64,000 bases of DNA. Source: Ricordea florida. Lineage: Eukaryota > Cnidaria > Anthozoa > Corallimorpharia > Ricordeidae. Where the stretch lies: positions 11,178,805 to 11,242,804 of the forward strand of contig OX453287.1 of assembly GCA_949710005.1 (NCBI GenBank). The letters run 5' to 3'. Positions 8,101 to 20,529 of this stretch are shown piece by piece. Under the pieces are notes generated by a model that was not told the origin of the DNA, did no database searches, and was given only the letters and a program-made list of their open reading frames with translations. Within the stretch, counting starts at the first letter, position 1. Every line of letters begins with the position of its first letter. Position numbers and translations under genes: made by a program.

Positions 8101-10917
8101 ATATGTTTATATATATCTATATTTTAAAGGTGTCCGTTCGCAGGCCAGGTTACCTGGCAATAGTAACGCACTTGAGAACGCTGAATTTCCGCCATTATTC
8201 GGTGATGCCTTTTTGAAAGTAATGTAAATTTTGTGGAAACCGATTTCACTCGTCCTGGAAGTACATCCCAGCAAGGTGATCTCCAAGATATTCAAGAAAT
8301 ATTAGCACGAGATCGTCGCCGAGTAAGTTCGAATACCGTGAAAATCAACACGAGGAAAGCACGACTCAAAGCAGGGATAGAGAAACGACAGCAGGGAGAA
8401 TAACAACAGAAATCGCAGCCAAGACAACAACTGCTCGCTCCAGAAAAAGGCAAACGAAACAGCAGGGAAAAGGACCAGGAATTCAATCAAGTTAGTTTTG
8501 AATTTGAATGTGTTATTGATAGAAATACAGGACATGAGTGAACGATTACATAACGAAATATATTGGCGTACTACATTTAGCAAAACGACTTAGAAGGGAC
8601 ACCGAGTAAGAACGACTTCAACGATTGGAGATGTCTCTGGAAAATAATTCTATTAGTCTAAAACCGGAATCGGAAGACGACCAACAGATTACAAGAGAAT
8701 GTAAATAGGTATTTTTCATAATAAAACGATAGCGTTTCCAGTTTGAAGTAATTCCCAACACAGAGAGTTGCAGTTGTTATAGCAATCATTTATAACGATG
8801 TGATCTGCTATCATTGCAACAGTGAAAATATTGTAAATTTTCTTGATGTAGCAGTTATGTTAAACATTTTCAACAGAATATATACCCTGTGTCACTATAA
8901 AGTACTGGTTCTGCAATATTATCAGTGATCAATGTGATCATTTTAAAATAAAGCAAATGTGATTACTTACTTCTGAGTAGTATTTCTCTTTGCTATATAT
9001 ATATGTATGTATTCTCTGATTGAAAGGTTTCAATAATATTGCATAGAGACAACAAGTTTCATAGCCTTTTCACAATGGGTAAGTTTTACCTTAGAGTTCA
9101 ATGACCCCCCTGATAATATTGCTATATAGAACCCTTGCCCTTTTCCCACAAATGAAATGCTAATTCAAGCCTTAATTTGCAAAGTTAGACATAACATGTT
9201 AACCTTGTTACTTTCTGCTGTCAAATAACAATCTTTAATAATAACCACAACATACAGTTAACCTTTTACATTGGAAAAACTTTATAAAGAAGAAAATACA
9301 TTTTGTAATGCCAAAATGTTTATAATCTTTGTCATATATTCATTGCAAGTGTGCTGTATGTAGTAACAAGTGTTTCAAGTTTCCTAAATGCCCTAAAGTA
9401 TGCTTTCAATAATGATTTTCCACACAAACTTTATAGACAAGTGACTGCACTAGATTCTAAGCATTAACGAAGAAATGGTATTGTTTGGAGCTGTTTTGAT
9501 TACTACCACCTCTGATGGAAAGCCTATTAAGAAGAGTTTTGTATTGCTTGTAGTAGTAGAGTAACAATACCTTTACCAAGATTAGGACATGCATCCCACC
9601 CCATAAAAATATATTATGTTTAACGTAAAAAATATAACAATAATAATAATAATATCAATACCAAAAATAATAATAATAGTAATGATAATAATAATGATAA
9701 TAATATAATGATAGTTCGTCTCGTTACTATATGTCATTGGTTGCAAGTTCAATAACTCTGGCTGCCATGACTTTTTCGATGAAATACCATCCTTATAATA
9801 AATCTTTCTTCTGCAGTTTTTATAACAAAAGTTTTCATATATTCAAAATAACATACTATTCTCTGGTTGGGTATGGATATTTTGCATGTTTCTGTAACAG
9901 CACAATTAAACTTTCATGTGGTATATACTTGTGACTGATTGATGTTGATTTCACATTATTTTCTTACAGGAGTACGTAGTGCAGCAATCTTTTTCAACAT
10001 AACTAAGATTTCAATAACTCTTTCTTACATGTATTGTTTTTATGATATGACGTAAAAATAGCACAACCACGTACTATACAGTTGGCACTCACTATTACGA
10101 AACCTTTATTCAAAGCTTTTGTAGAATCCAACTGTTTTATCCCCATTTTTATGTAATGACATTGTATCTCACACTTCTGTTGACATGGCATCTCTTTTGA
10201 GGGAAGAGGAATTTTTCTATCTACCACTCTAGGGGTACCATTGCAACTGAAGAGAGTACACAAATTGTAACATGCACTATTCATAATGCTCTCAATTTTG
10301 GTTACCTAGGAATGAAATAATGACTGCAGTAGACAATAAAATATCTAATCAGAAGATTCTTCTTACAATGAATCTCATGCAATTATTAGAAAAAAACATA
10401 AACAAAAAATAATTGGAGCATTCAACTCATCCTTGGTGGAAGAACATATTGTGTTTAAAAGTGATGTACAACAAAGAAGACAACACAATAAAGACTAAGA
10501 AAATACAACTAAAAAAAAACAGATTTTTAGACCGCGGTAAACACAAGCATTCAAGATTTCACCTTCAAAAGATTTACAATAATTTTCAATTTGTGTTAAC
10601 TGAATATTATTGTGATACTTCATTGACTCTGTATTCCCTGTCAAGAAAACAAATAATTTTACTTCTATTCCCTCTCGTGCAATCTCAGTGGCAGTGAAAG
10701 AGCTAAATGAAGGTCAATTTTTAAGCCCTGTGCTGAGCAGTATACTGATCATGTAATTTGCACCAGGTGTCACTAATTGTGTACCAAACACAGCATAACA
10801 AATTAAATAATGGGGATTACGCTGATATAAAAAATGAAATATCAAATAAAATATAAAAGTATTGTGACCTATTCAAAAACTAGCTTCGCGAGGTTTTTGC
10901 GAGAGTCGTATTTCTAG
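7960..10917 (+). mobile_element. 2.96-kb repeat, copy 2 (Helitron-like ends, non-autonomous)
   Basis: Same ends and internal order as copy 1, on the same strand. It lies between LINE codons that are contiguous once the copy is ignored, so its borders are defined to within about 3 bp. No protein domain is recognised. The best internal sense ORF (8206-8403) encodes a basic helical segment. Confidence 0.8.
8206..8403 (+). other. Conserved exon-like open stretch inside the 2.9-kb repeat
   Basis: An open frame of 65 codons without ATG, bounded by stops, encodes a charged helix (IQEILARDRRRVSSNTVKIN and a basic continuation ending in GEKRQQ-like residues). Copies 1, 3 and 4 keep the same frame with mostly conservative differences. 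It could be a captured exon or part of an ancestral transposon protein. The longer open frames on the opposite strand are hydrophobic shadows of this region. Confidence 0.35.
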
Positions 10918-11002
10918 TATAAATATTGGTTTAAGTGTTGATTCATATGTATTGCCCCAAATGATGATACCATAGGTCAAAAAGGGGTACATTAAGGCAT
11001 AA
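10918..11002 (-). mobile_element. LINE ORF fragment 3
   Basis: The minus strand encodes MYPFLTYGIIIWGNTYES, a typical segment downstream of the LINE reverse transcriptase catalytic core. It is flanked by repeat copies 3 and 2 and continues in frame at 7959. Confidence 0.75.
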
Positions 11003-11112
11003 TTCCTCGCGAAGCGAGGCCGAAGGCCGAGCGTAGCGAGGTTACTAATCGTGTCGCTTTCGGTCAGACCACGTGGCTCGCAAGCCCGAGTAAATCGAGC
11101 CGAGAGTTTTTA

Positions 11113-11145
<33 letters not shown>

Positions 11146-13620
11146 TTTAAAGGTGTCCGTTCGCAGGCCAGGTTACCTGGCAATAGTAGCGCACTTGAGA
11201 ACTGCTGAACCGCCATTTCGAATTCCGTGATGCCTTTTTGAAAGAAACGTAAATTTTGTGGAAACCGATTTCACTCGTCCTGGAAGTACATCCCAGCAAG
11301 ATGATCTCCGAGATATTCAAGAAAGATTAGCTCGAGATCGTCGCCGAGTAAGTTCGAATACCGTGAAAATCAACACAAGGAAAGCACGACTCAAAGCAGG
11401 GATAGAGAAACGACAGCGGGGAGAATAACGAGAGACATCCGTCATCGCAGCAAAGACAAAAACTGCTCGCTCTAGAAAAAGGCAAACGAAACAGCAGGGA
11501 AAAGGACCAGGAATTCAACCAAGTTAGTTTGGAATTTGAATGTGTTATTGATAGAAATACAGAACATGAGTGAACGATTACATAACGAAATATATTAGCG
11601 TACTAAATTTAGCAAAACGGCTTAGAAGGGAAACCGAGTAGAACGAACTTCAACGATTGGAGATGTCTCTGGAAAATAATTCTATTAGTCTAAAAACGGA
11701 ATCGGAAGACGACCAACAGATTACAAGAGAATGTAAGTAGGTATTTTTCATAATAAAACGATAGCGTTTCCATTTTGAAGAAATTCCCAACACAGAGAGT
11801 TGCAGTTGTTATAACAATCATTTACAACGATGTGATCTGATATCATTGCAACAGTGAAAATATTGTAAATTTTCTTGATGTAGCAGTTATGTTAAACATT
11901 TTCAACAGAATATATACCCTGTGTCACTATAAAGTACTGGTTCTGCAATATTATCAGTGATCAATAAGATCATTTCAAAATAAAGCAAATGTGATTACTG
12001 AATTCTGAGTAGTATTTCTCTTTGCCATATATATATGTATGTATTCTCTGATTGAAAGGCTTCAATAATATTGCGTAGAGAAAACAAGTTTCATAGCCTT
12101 TTCACAAAGGGTCAGTTTTACCTTAGAGTTCAATGACCCCCCCCCACCCCCCCACTGATAATATTGCTATCTAGAACCCCTGCCCTTATTCCACAAATGA
12201 AATGTTAATTCAAGCCTTAATTTGAAAAGTTAGAGATAACATATTAACTTTGTTACTTTCTGCTGTTTACTTTATTTTTATGATGTCAAATATCAATATT
12301 TCATAACAACCACAACATGCAATTAACCTTTTACACTGGAAAAACTTTATAAAGAAGAAAATACATTTTGTAATGCCATAATGTTTATGATCTTTCTCAT
12401 ATATTCATTGCAAGTGTGCTGTATGTAGTAACAAGTGTTTCAAGTTTCCTAAATGCCCTATGCTTTCAATAATGATTTTCCACACAAACTTTATAGACAA
12501 ATGACTGCACTAGATTCTAAGCCTTAAAGAAGAAATGGTATTGTTTGGAGCTGTTTTGATTACTACCACCTGTGATGGAAAGCCTATTAAGAAGATTTTT
12601 GTATTGCTTGTAGTAGTAGAGTAACAATACCTTTACCAAGATTAGGACATGCATCCCACCCCATAAAAATATATTATGTTTAACTTGAAAAATATAACAA
12701 TAATAATAATAATAATAATAATAATATCAATACCAGTAATAATAATAGTAATGATAATAATAATAATATAATGATAAATATTTTCGTTACTATATGTCAT
12801 TGAATACCTGGAGCTGCCATGACTTTTTCGATGAAATACCATCCTTATATTAAATCTTTCTTCTGCAGTTTTTATAATAGAAATTTTCATATGTTCAAAA
12901 TAATATAATCTTCTGTGGTTGGGTATGGATATTTTGCCTGTTTCTGTAACAGCACAATTAAACTTTCATGTGGTATATACTTTTGACTGATTGATGTTGA
13001 TTTCACATTTTTTTACAGGAGTACGTAGTGCAGCAATCTTTTTGAACATATTAAGATTTCAATAACTCTTTCTTACATGTATTGTTTTTATGATATGACC
13101 TAAAAATAGCACAACCACATACTATACAGTCGGCACTCACTATTACCAAACCTTTATTCAAAGTTTTTGTAGAATCCAATTGTTTTACCCCCAATTTTTT
13201 TTATGTAATGACATTGTATCTCACACTTCTGTTGATATGGCATCTCTTTTGAGGGAAGAGGAATGTTTCTATCTACCACTGGGGGTACCATTGCAACTGA
13301 AAAGAGTACACAAATTAAAACATGCACTATTCATAATGCTCTCAATTGTGGTTACCCGGGAATGAAATAATGACTGCAGTAGACAATAAAATATCTAATC
13401 AGAAGATTCTTCTTACAATGAATCTCATGCAATTATAACCAAAAAACATAAACAAAAAATAATTGGAGCATTCAACATCATCCTCAGTGTAAGAACATAT
13501 TGTGTTTAAAAGTAATGTACAACAAAGAAGACAAAGCAGTAGAGACTAAGAAAATAAAACTAAAGAAAAAACACAGGTTTTTACACCGTGGTAAACACAA
13601 GCATTCATATCAACTTTAAA
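11003..13620 (+). mobile_element. Repeat copy 3, right end truncated
   Basis: Starts with TTCCTCGCGAAGCGAGG like the others but lacks the final ~300 bp, including the CTAG end. Similarity to copy 4 stops near 13620 in the CACAAGCATTCATATCAAC region, where LINE sequence begins. It is more diverged from copies 1 and 2 in its first 500 bp. Confidence 0.75.
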
Positions 13621-13718
13621 ATTAACTATTTGTTTAACTCCCTTCCATATTTTCTTACTATCACAAATATTATCGAAGAAATAACTGTTGTACTATTCCT
13701 TTTTGGATATTTTGAGAA
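13621..13718 (-). mobile_element. LINE fragment 4 at the polymerase junction
   Basis: The minus strand contains a DSKKIWKGVKQIVNF-like segment, common upstream of the reverse transcriptase domain in CR1-like LINE ORFs. It joins element A polymerase right after DETGGSQI. The following ~30 residues in the polymerase frame are LINE-derived and not polymerase. Confidence 0.55.
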
Positions 13719-16350
13719 GATCTGACTGCCTCCCGTCTCGTCCTTCATCTTACCAATGACTTTCTTGTTCCCTGCGAAGAAGATTCCTGATGGATGATCC
13801 TTGGTGAAGTTGCAGGTGTCGAAGAGATCTTGGACGTCCGGGGCAATGTCTTGGAAGAAGTCATCCGTGCGCACGAGGTACATGAGAGAGTCCGTGTCGG
13901 TGAAGAGGAGTTCCGCCCTCTCTCCGTACTTCGGCTTGATGTAATTGTAGTGGAAGTCGTACATCAAGGTCTTGCTCAGGTCGAGGATGGCGGCACCGAG
14001 GTGCACGGGTTTGTTGAACTCAAGCTTCGTCTTCGCCACATGAACAGCAACGTGGTTCTCACAGAAGATGGTGCGATGCTTGAAGTTTGGTTTCGAGATG
14101 AGCTTACGCGCTTGGGCTTCACTTGAGACTAGTTGAACGTCCATTCTGTTGCGAATGTTCTCCATCGTCTTCCCAAACACGGAGTTGTTCATTAGTTTGA
14201 AGAAATCCTTCTCGAAGTCGTTCGTCCCCTTCGTTCTGAGGGTGGTGTTCATGTCGATGTAAGACTTCAGGAAGGAGGTCTCTTCGAAGGTGATGCCCCT
14301 GTGAATCTTCATGAGCTTCAATCCGAGGCGCATGTAGAGCTTCAGGGACTCGTGGTGGAGGACGTAGTTCTTCTTCGTTGAGAGTGTGGGGATGAGCTTC
14401 TCCACCTTGTCCATCACGAGGCGTTCGGGAGCGAGAGGATAATCGTTGTGGAGATCGTGGAGATGTTCTGGGTACTCCAGATCCACTTCAAGAGTGCACG
14501 GGTGTTTATCCCACACCGAAGTCTCCTCATCATTCATCTTTCGGAAGCCATGGGTGGGGAGTGGTTTGATCATCGCCCATCCGTATAGGTTGTTCGCGTC
14601 GAGGTAGGTGATATAACTCGTGGGCTTCTGAGGGTCGTGGTGCTTCATGTAGGAGTTGTTCGCCTCCGCGTGACGAGTGGTGATCATAGAGACACCCCCA
14701 CGAATGCCTTTCTCAAACATAAGTAGCATCTCTGGGTCTCGAAGGAGCTCGAGTTTCACCTCCGTCTTCTTCAACATAGCATCCCACGCAAGTCCAGGCG
14801 CTGTGTAGTACCAAGCAGGATCGAGACTATAGTTGGTGTGACACACGTTCCTGAAGTTCTCAAAGACCTCTGCGAGAAGGATGGTGTCTGTCTTGAGGTA
14901 TAGGTCATGGTAGCCCCTGATGGTCTTCATCCCGAAGTGATTCCACACCTTGTGCGCGTGCTCGTAATCCTTGTCCGACGCGTGCGAATCATGGTGGGTG
15001 GAGTAGAACTCTTCCTTCGTGGGGAGCTCCTCAGCGCTCAACATCAAACCAATCGTAAGGGAAGACGCCCTTCTGCAAAGGGAACTCCAACTGATGCTCC
15101 TTGAAGAACTCCAGTATGATCTTGAAGGAGTCCTTGGGGAGGTTATTCACGAGGTTGCTGAGGCTGTTCGCCATGAAACGAAAGCAGTCAATGAATCTTA
15201 TCTCTCGTTTCACCTCTACGTGCCTCCCCTGTGAATTCGTAAACGTGTCAACGACGATGTCTTTACTGAAGGAGATGTACTGCTCGTCGTTGTTCGGAAG
15301 GCATTTGATGTTTCCAGCTGTGGTGCCGAGGTTCTTCACGAAGAGATGAGCGTCGTATCGCGAGAGGTTGTGGAAGATTACGGGGTAGAACTTGGGTATC
15401 TTGAACTTCATGTTACAGAAAGTCGTGCGCTGCGCCTCTGAATCTCCCCGTAAGGTGACAGTGGTCGTGCACTCTCTTCTCATTAGGTCCAAATTCCTTC
15501 TCGCATATGTGGCAGTGGGTGACCTCCCAGAAGTTGATCTCGTCCTCATCACTCATCACCATGTCCTCTTTGAATTTGAATAGGTCGTACAGCTCCACCA
15601 CCTTGACCTCCAGAGATTTCACGAAGTGCCCTCCACGTCATCATCTGGGGATTGTGCAGTGTAGGAGACGAGGCATGGTTTGAAAAGAGTGTCGTCGAAA
15701 CACTTCACGAGATATGAGTACCCAGAGGGCTTGTGGTGTTAATCGGGGTTCGTGAAGCTCACACGATCATCGGGGGTGCAACCACTCATCTTCTTGGTGT
15801 AGCATTCGAAGTCTGCGTAGATCACGAAGGGCACGCGCATCTTCCTGTTGTGGAACACGAACTCGATGAACTTAGGGGTGCCATCCTCCTCTTGAGGCAT
15901 CTCCATTCTAACAGAGTCGTGATTCATGCAAAAGTCGTGGTGCCTCGTCAACTCTTTGGGAGAAGTGAATCGAGAGAGGCATCTGCGGCAGTAGTGAACC
16001 GCATGCTCGTAATTGTTCGTGAAGGAGCTCATGAGTCGTGAGAAGTTCTTGATCACACAGTAGTGGTTCGTCTCTTCATTTGAGAGGAAGAGAAGATCGA
16101 TGCGACGAGGTGCGTCTCTTTCACTCACCTTCAGTGGATATATGTACCCCTTTGTGTTCACACCGCCTTCGCTGTAAGAGAAGACATTGATTGCGTACTC
16201 GGGGTTGTTCCTCTCGAAAGGATCGATCTGTTTGAGGGGTGTGGGGAAGTCTATGCCACTCCAGTCGAATCTCTTTGAGTTGACCCTCAGTTCCTCGTTC
16301 ACTTGTTGAGGATTCTTATTCCTTGAAATGACAGCTTCCGCACATTCCAT
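13719..16350 (-). pseudogene. POLB: Protein-primed family B DNA polymerase (Polinton POLB), decayed, element A
   Basis: Motifs in order on the minus strand: a C2H2-like finger (YCRRC...C), exonuclease I YADFECYT, a zinc/HNH-like HCHICEKEF...HDHCHLTGRFRGAAH, exonuclease II NLSRYDAHL (Arg where B and C have Gly), and exonuclease III YLKTDTILLAEVFENFR. Then polymerase motif A YLDANNLYGWAM, motif B KLMNNSVFGKTMENIR and motif C FTDTDSL. Frames change near 15040 and 15410-15550, and a TAA nonsense codon lies at about 15740. The C-terminus is lost at the LINE junction. The N-terminal ~400 residues found in element B are missing at 16350. Confidence 0.9.
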
Positions 16351-16369
16351 TTGGGGGCATTGGTCAATA

Positions 16370-16600
16370 GCACTAGGTGATCACGTGATTGACACTTAAG
16401 GGCACGAGGTGATCACGTGATTGACACTTCAGCACATCTCACATCATCACTTCACACCTTCAGCATTTTCAGCAAATTCGCAACATCACTTCGCACCTTC
16501 AGCACATTCGCAACATCACTTAGCACCTTCAGCACCTTAAGGGGAATCCCCCGAATATCGATTGTACCAGAACCGGCGATTCTCTACTACTCGTGCATCT
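16370..16600. repeat. Short tandem repeats around TGATCACGTGAT palindromes
   Basis: Two direct copies of GGTGATCACGTGATTGACAC lie at 16375-16435, followed by three or more degenerate ~29-bp units containing CACCTTCAGCA and CGCAACATCACTT up to 16540. This forms the junction between element A polymerase and a gypsy retrotransposon remnant. Whether it is a worn Polinton terminus or a local minisatellite cannot be decided here. Confidence 0.6.
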
Positions 16601-19480
16601 GTCAAGTCGAGCAACAAATCATCAGTGACAGGAATTTGATAACGTTCCCTCTTCAAGACAGTATTAAGTTGTCGCGGGTCAATACAAACTCGTAGTTCGC
16701 CGGACTTCTTTACAGCTACAACAATCTGACTAACCCACTCGGTCGGTTCGTCAACAGGAGTGATTACTTTAAGACGTTCCAACCTTTGGAGCTCTTCTTT
16801 GAACTTCTCCCGAACAGACACAGGGACTTTTCTTGTTGGAAGGATAACAGGCTTGCAATCTGGGTCAACTTGCAGGCGAACTTTTCCTGGAAGTGTTCCG
16901 AGACCTTTGTTAAAGACCGCGTAATTAGCTGTGAGATCATCATTTGCATTCTCCACGGCATTAATGAAGTTTTCCTTGTGTACAGTTAACAGTTTCATTT
17001 TCTGCGTGGCATTTAAGCCAAGCAGAGGGGTCAAATCCTCTTTCACGACTAGAAACCGGACCTTGTACTTCTCATTTGTTTTCGGATTCACAACAGGCAA
17101 CGCACAGGAACCGACAGGCGTCACTTTAGTTCCATTCCACATGACAAGCGTTTGCGAACACGAGTCGAGTTCCTCGCCCTCAGCATACTTCAGAGGTAAA
17201 ATATTTGCACTTGCACCACAATCAACTTGAAATTGCACCGGTTGCTGCCTAACCAGCATTCTCGCATACACAGCTCTCCCTCTCAAAGCCTGTACTCTTA
17301 CAACACTGATCTCCTCTAACTCCTCTTCGCTCTCAATATTATGGACAGGAACTTTCTTACACTTCTTGGCAAAATGATTCTTTTCCTTGCATCGCTTGCA
17401 CTTCTTTCTCCATGCTGGGCACATCTTCTTATCAGGTTGATGGTCATAGCCACAAAATTTGCAGGAAATTTTCTTTGTCGACCGCACGTCCACCGGCGTT
17501 GGAGCTCGAGGCTTTTTAGAACTTGACTTTACTCGATTAATGTTATCCACCGGCCCCGATAACGACTTCATTTGCAACTCAGCAACTTCCTCGCTGCGAC
17601 ACACGTCGATGCAACGATTCAGAGTTAGATCTCTCATTCTCAGCAACTTCTTGGTCGTCTGCTCGTTTTTAATTCCAAGCACAATACGATCACGGATTAA
17701 ACTATCCCGCAAACAATCGCAAAAATTACATGTTTTGCCCAGATTGCTCAACTCGGCAACAAAACTATAAACCGACTCCGTTGGAAGCTTGTCTCGCATA
17801 TTAAAGCAGTATCATTCATAAATTTCGTTGACTTCGCCGATGCAATGCTTGTCCATTTTTCCCATTACAACGCGCCAATCACTCGAGTTCTCCCCCTCGG
17901 CGTAGTTGAATGTTTTGATGACTTTCAACGCATTATCTCCGATCGTATGTTTGAACATCGCCAACTGAAAGGGTGTCTATAAAACGAAGACCTAAGACCT
18001 AAAACCTAAGACCTATTTAAAAACGACTAAATTAAAGTCAAACTACAAAAAAAAGAACAGCTAGTTAATGAAGTAACCTGTCAGAGGTCAAAAAACACTA
18101 AATCAGTGGGGTCTTCGTTTTGTAGAAAAAGCTGGGTCAAACTACAAAACGAAGACCCTCACTAAAACGCTTTGACGTAAGCCGAAAAACACGAAAAGGA
18201 TAGGGTCTTCGTTTTGTAGAAAAGGCCAGGTCAAACTACAAAACGAAGATCCTCACTAAAACGCTTTGACGTAAGCCGAAAAACACGAAAAGGATGGGGT
18301 CTTCGTTTTGTAGAAAAGGGCGGGTCAAACTACAAAACGAAGATCCTCACTAAAAGGCTTTAACGCAAGCCAAGCCGAAAAACACGAAAAGGATGGGGTC
18401 TTCGTTTATGCTATTGTTTTGACCCTTGTTATTACACAATCAAACGTAGCAGACTACTTTAAAACGAGTTTGCCCCAAGGTCAAGTGTAATGTCCATGTA
18501 ATGTTTCCTTCACAAGAAACTTGTACTCATATACCTTTCTCAATGATTGATACTTAGGTCTTGTTCCAATGACATACACGTACATGTAACCAGGAACCCA
18601 TAATGGCTGCTGATGTAATCACAGACAGCCCAATAATCCATTTGAGAGCGCCTTGTAACCTGAAAAAGCCTTTTAAGCGAAGATATATTTTGTCATTTGA
18701 CCAGTATTTTTCTTCAAACGTAAGAAACATTGACATCGACTCTTTCGACTGTAACCTTAAGTGTCACCGATGGTCCTAATTTTGTAGGTTGACCCGGTCT
18801 GTTGTACAAAACAAAAATCCAACGATCTAATATCTAGTGTCTTCTAATAAAGCATCTTCGCTTTGTAGTTTAACCCGCCCTTTTATAAAAAACGAGCACC
18901 CCATCGATTTCGAGTCCGTTTGCCTTCCTTCAAAGGTCTTCGTTTTGTAGTTTGACCCGCCCTTTTCTACAAAACGAAGACCCCATCCTTTTCGTGTTTT
19001 TCGGCTTGCGTCAAAGCGTTTTAGCGAGGGTCTTCATTTTGTAGTTTGACCCGGCCTTTTCTACAAAACGAAGACCCTATCCTTTTCGTTTTTTTCGGCT
19101 TACGTCAAAGCGTTTTAGTGAGGGTCTACAAAACGAAGACCCCACTGATTTAGTGTTTTTTGACCTCTGACAGGTTACTTTATAAACTAGCCGTCCTTGT
19201 TTTTGTAGTTTGACTTGAATTTAGTCGTTTTTAAATAGGTCTTAGGTTTTGGGTCTTAGGTCTTCGTTTTATAGACACCCCCAACTGAAACCGCCGTTGT
19301 CTCCCGATCCAAACGAGAAATGACAAAATAATTGTTATATTTCTCCTTCCAAAGCTTCCAGTTTTTCGGCAATCCATTATGTTTCAAGTCAAGGTACTTC
19401 GGTGGCGTAATCTGATGAAAAGTCGACGATGGCGGCGCTACCGCACCAGACTGTCCATTGGAGGTATCACCACCGGGCAT
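16600..19480 (-). mobile_element. Ty3/gypsy retrotransposon remnant 1 (gag to RT start)
   Basis: On the minus strand, gag begins at 19480 (a YLDLKHNGLPKNWKLWKEKY-like segment), is interrupted by a foldback element (17971-19280) and resumes. It contains a zinc-knuckle region (CKFCGYDH then CKRCKEKNHFAKKC), an aspartic protease motif FQVDCGASANILP, and the first part of reverse transcriptase (VITPVDEPTEWVSQIVV, then ELRVCIDPRQLN). RT stops near 16600 where unrelated repeats begin. An in-frame TGA near 17815 and a frameshift at the foldback junction show it is inactive. No LTR was identified. Confidence 0.85.
17971..19280. mobile_element. 1310-bp foldback element with perfect 10-bp target duplication (MULE-like)
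   Basis: Termini GGGTGTCTATAAAACGAAGA and its inverted copy at the other end. Perfect flanking direct repeats CCAACTGAAA lie at 17961-17970 and 19281-19290, inside the gypsy gag gene. Both arms carry internal arrays of a GGGTCTTCGTTTTGTAG module, so the two halves can fold back. Target duplications of 9-10 bp are typical of Mutator-like transposons. No transposase is encoded. Confidence 0.85.
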
Positions 19481-19734
19481 GCTGTATAACGTAGACGGTT
19501 AAAAACGAAGCAGAAGCGGCCACCGCTGCCACGATGTAACAACACAGCGAACCACACGTTCAAGCGGTTACTGAACAGACATTTTTAATCTCTATCAAGT
19601 GCCTCGAAGGTACAAACGTAACTGAATATATAATGAGTCTAGGAGCACGTGCAAATGAAATTCAACACAGGGCGTGAAAATTACAATATTATAACAACAA
19701 GCACAACGGATCACTGGAGTGGAACCTTCAACAG
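19481..19734. other. No recognised feature between gypsy remnants
   Basis: About 250 bp that could include untranslated leader or LTR sequence of one of the gypsy remnants. No terminal repeat pair or primer-binding site could be identified by eye. Confidence 0.3.
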
Positions 19735-20480
19735 TTGTCAAGTGAACTTTCTTCCCAGGTAGGGTACCAGGTGTATCTTTAAACGCATACGGAAACTGAC
19801 TGAAGTTCTTATGGCTATCCTGGGTGACAACATTGAATGCTTTGAACTTGTCATAGTGAACACTTATGAGATTCATCTTCTGTGCAGCAACACTGCTGAG
19901 CAGAGGTGTGTTGGCGTTGTCAACAATGACAAAGTCCACTTTGTATTCCTTCTTAGTGGTGGGGTTCTTAACCCTAACTTTGCACTTGCCCAGGGCAGAC
20001 AGAGATGTTTTGTTCCACATCTGGAGACGAACCCTCTAAGGATGAATAGGCAGTTCACTCAAGTAGTGTTTTGGAAGGATACAAACTGCAGCCCCACAGT
20101 CCACCTGCATTTTGACAGGCATTTTGTTGATTTCCATCTCGCAGAAGATGAGCTGATTGATAGGGTTCACTGAATGGACAACTTGATCTTCAGAAACTGA
20201 TACGGTGCTTATTGTCCCAGTGCTACTTTCAGACGAGTCAGAGGAGTAATCTTCAGCAAGAGAGTTGACACTTCTGCGTTTGCATCTTCTTGATGCTTTG
20301 AAGTGATTTCTTTCACCAGAGTCTGCACAGGTTTTTCCCCAGGCAGGACACCTTTCTTTCTTCATCGCATGGATTTGAAGGCAGAATAGACACTTCTTCT
20401 CTAGGGATCTGTGATCATCACATTGGAGAGGTTTCTTGGTCTTAGAAGGCTATTTGTCATGGCCAGACTTCTTTTTCTTC
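19735..20480 (-). mobile_element. Ty3/gypsy retrotransposon remnant 2 (zinc knuckle and protease)
   Basis: Two minus-strand frames carry a CPAWGKTCADSGERNHF zinc-knuckle-like stretch, an aspartic protease motif MQVDCGAAVCILP, and a region ending PGTLPGKKVHL. These are the same order as remnant 1 but clearly a different, diverged family. A frameshift separates the halves near 20036. It runs into the 40-bp minisatellite at its gag side. Confidence 0.75.
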
Positions 20481-20529
20481 TTTGATACATCTTTGATTTT
20501 ATTAATTTCCTCACTTTTCTGGGCCTTCA

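Larger units (their letters stand above)
1..16350 (-). mobile_element. Element A: decayed Maverick/Polinton-type element, interrupted
   Basis: Minus-strand genes colinear with those of elements B and C occupy 1-4557 and 13719-16350: penton-like fragment, zinc ribbon, coiled-coil membrane protein, small membrane proteins, ATPase and protein-primed polymerase. The 9.2 kb between ATPase and polymerase is a minus-strand LINE broken by three copies of a long repeat. Integrase, capsid and the ATPase N-terminus are absent, so they were deleted. Frameshifts and a nonsense codon show the element is dead. Its left end lies outside the window and no terminal repeat was found on the right. Confidence 0.85.

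Noticed and set aside
13626..13718. Unusual C-terminus of the element A polymerase
   Set aside because: These ~30 residues are LINE sequence fused at the insertion junction, not a polymerase extension.
16370..16545. Terminal inverted repeat of element A
   Set aside because: Only direct short repeats are visible and the opposite terminus is not in the window, so it cannot be called.
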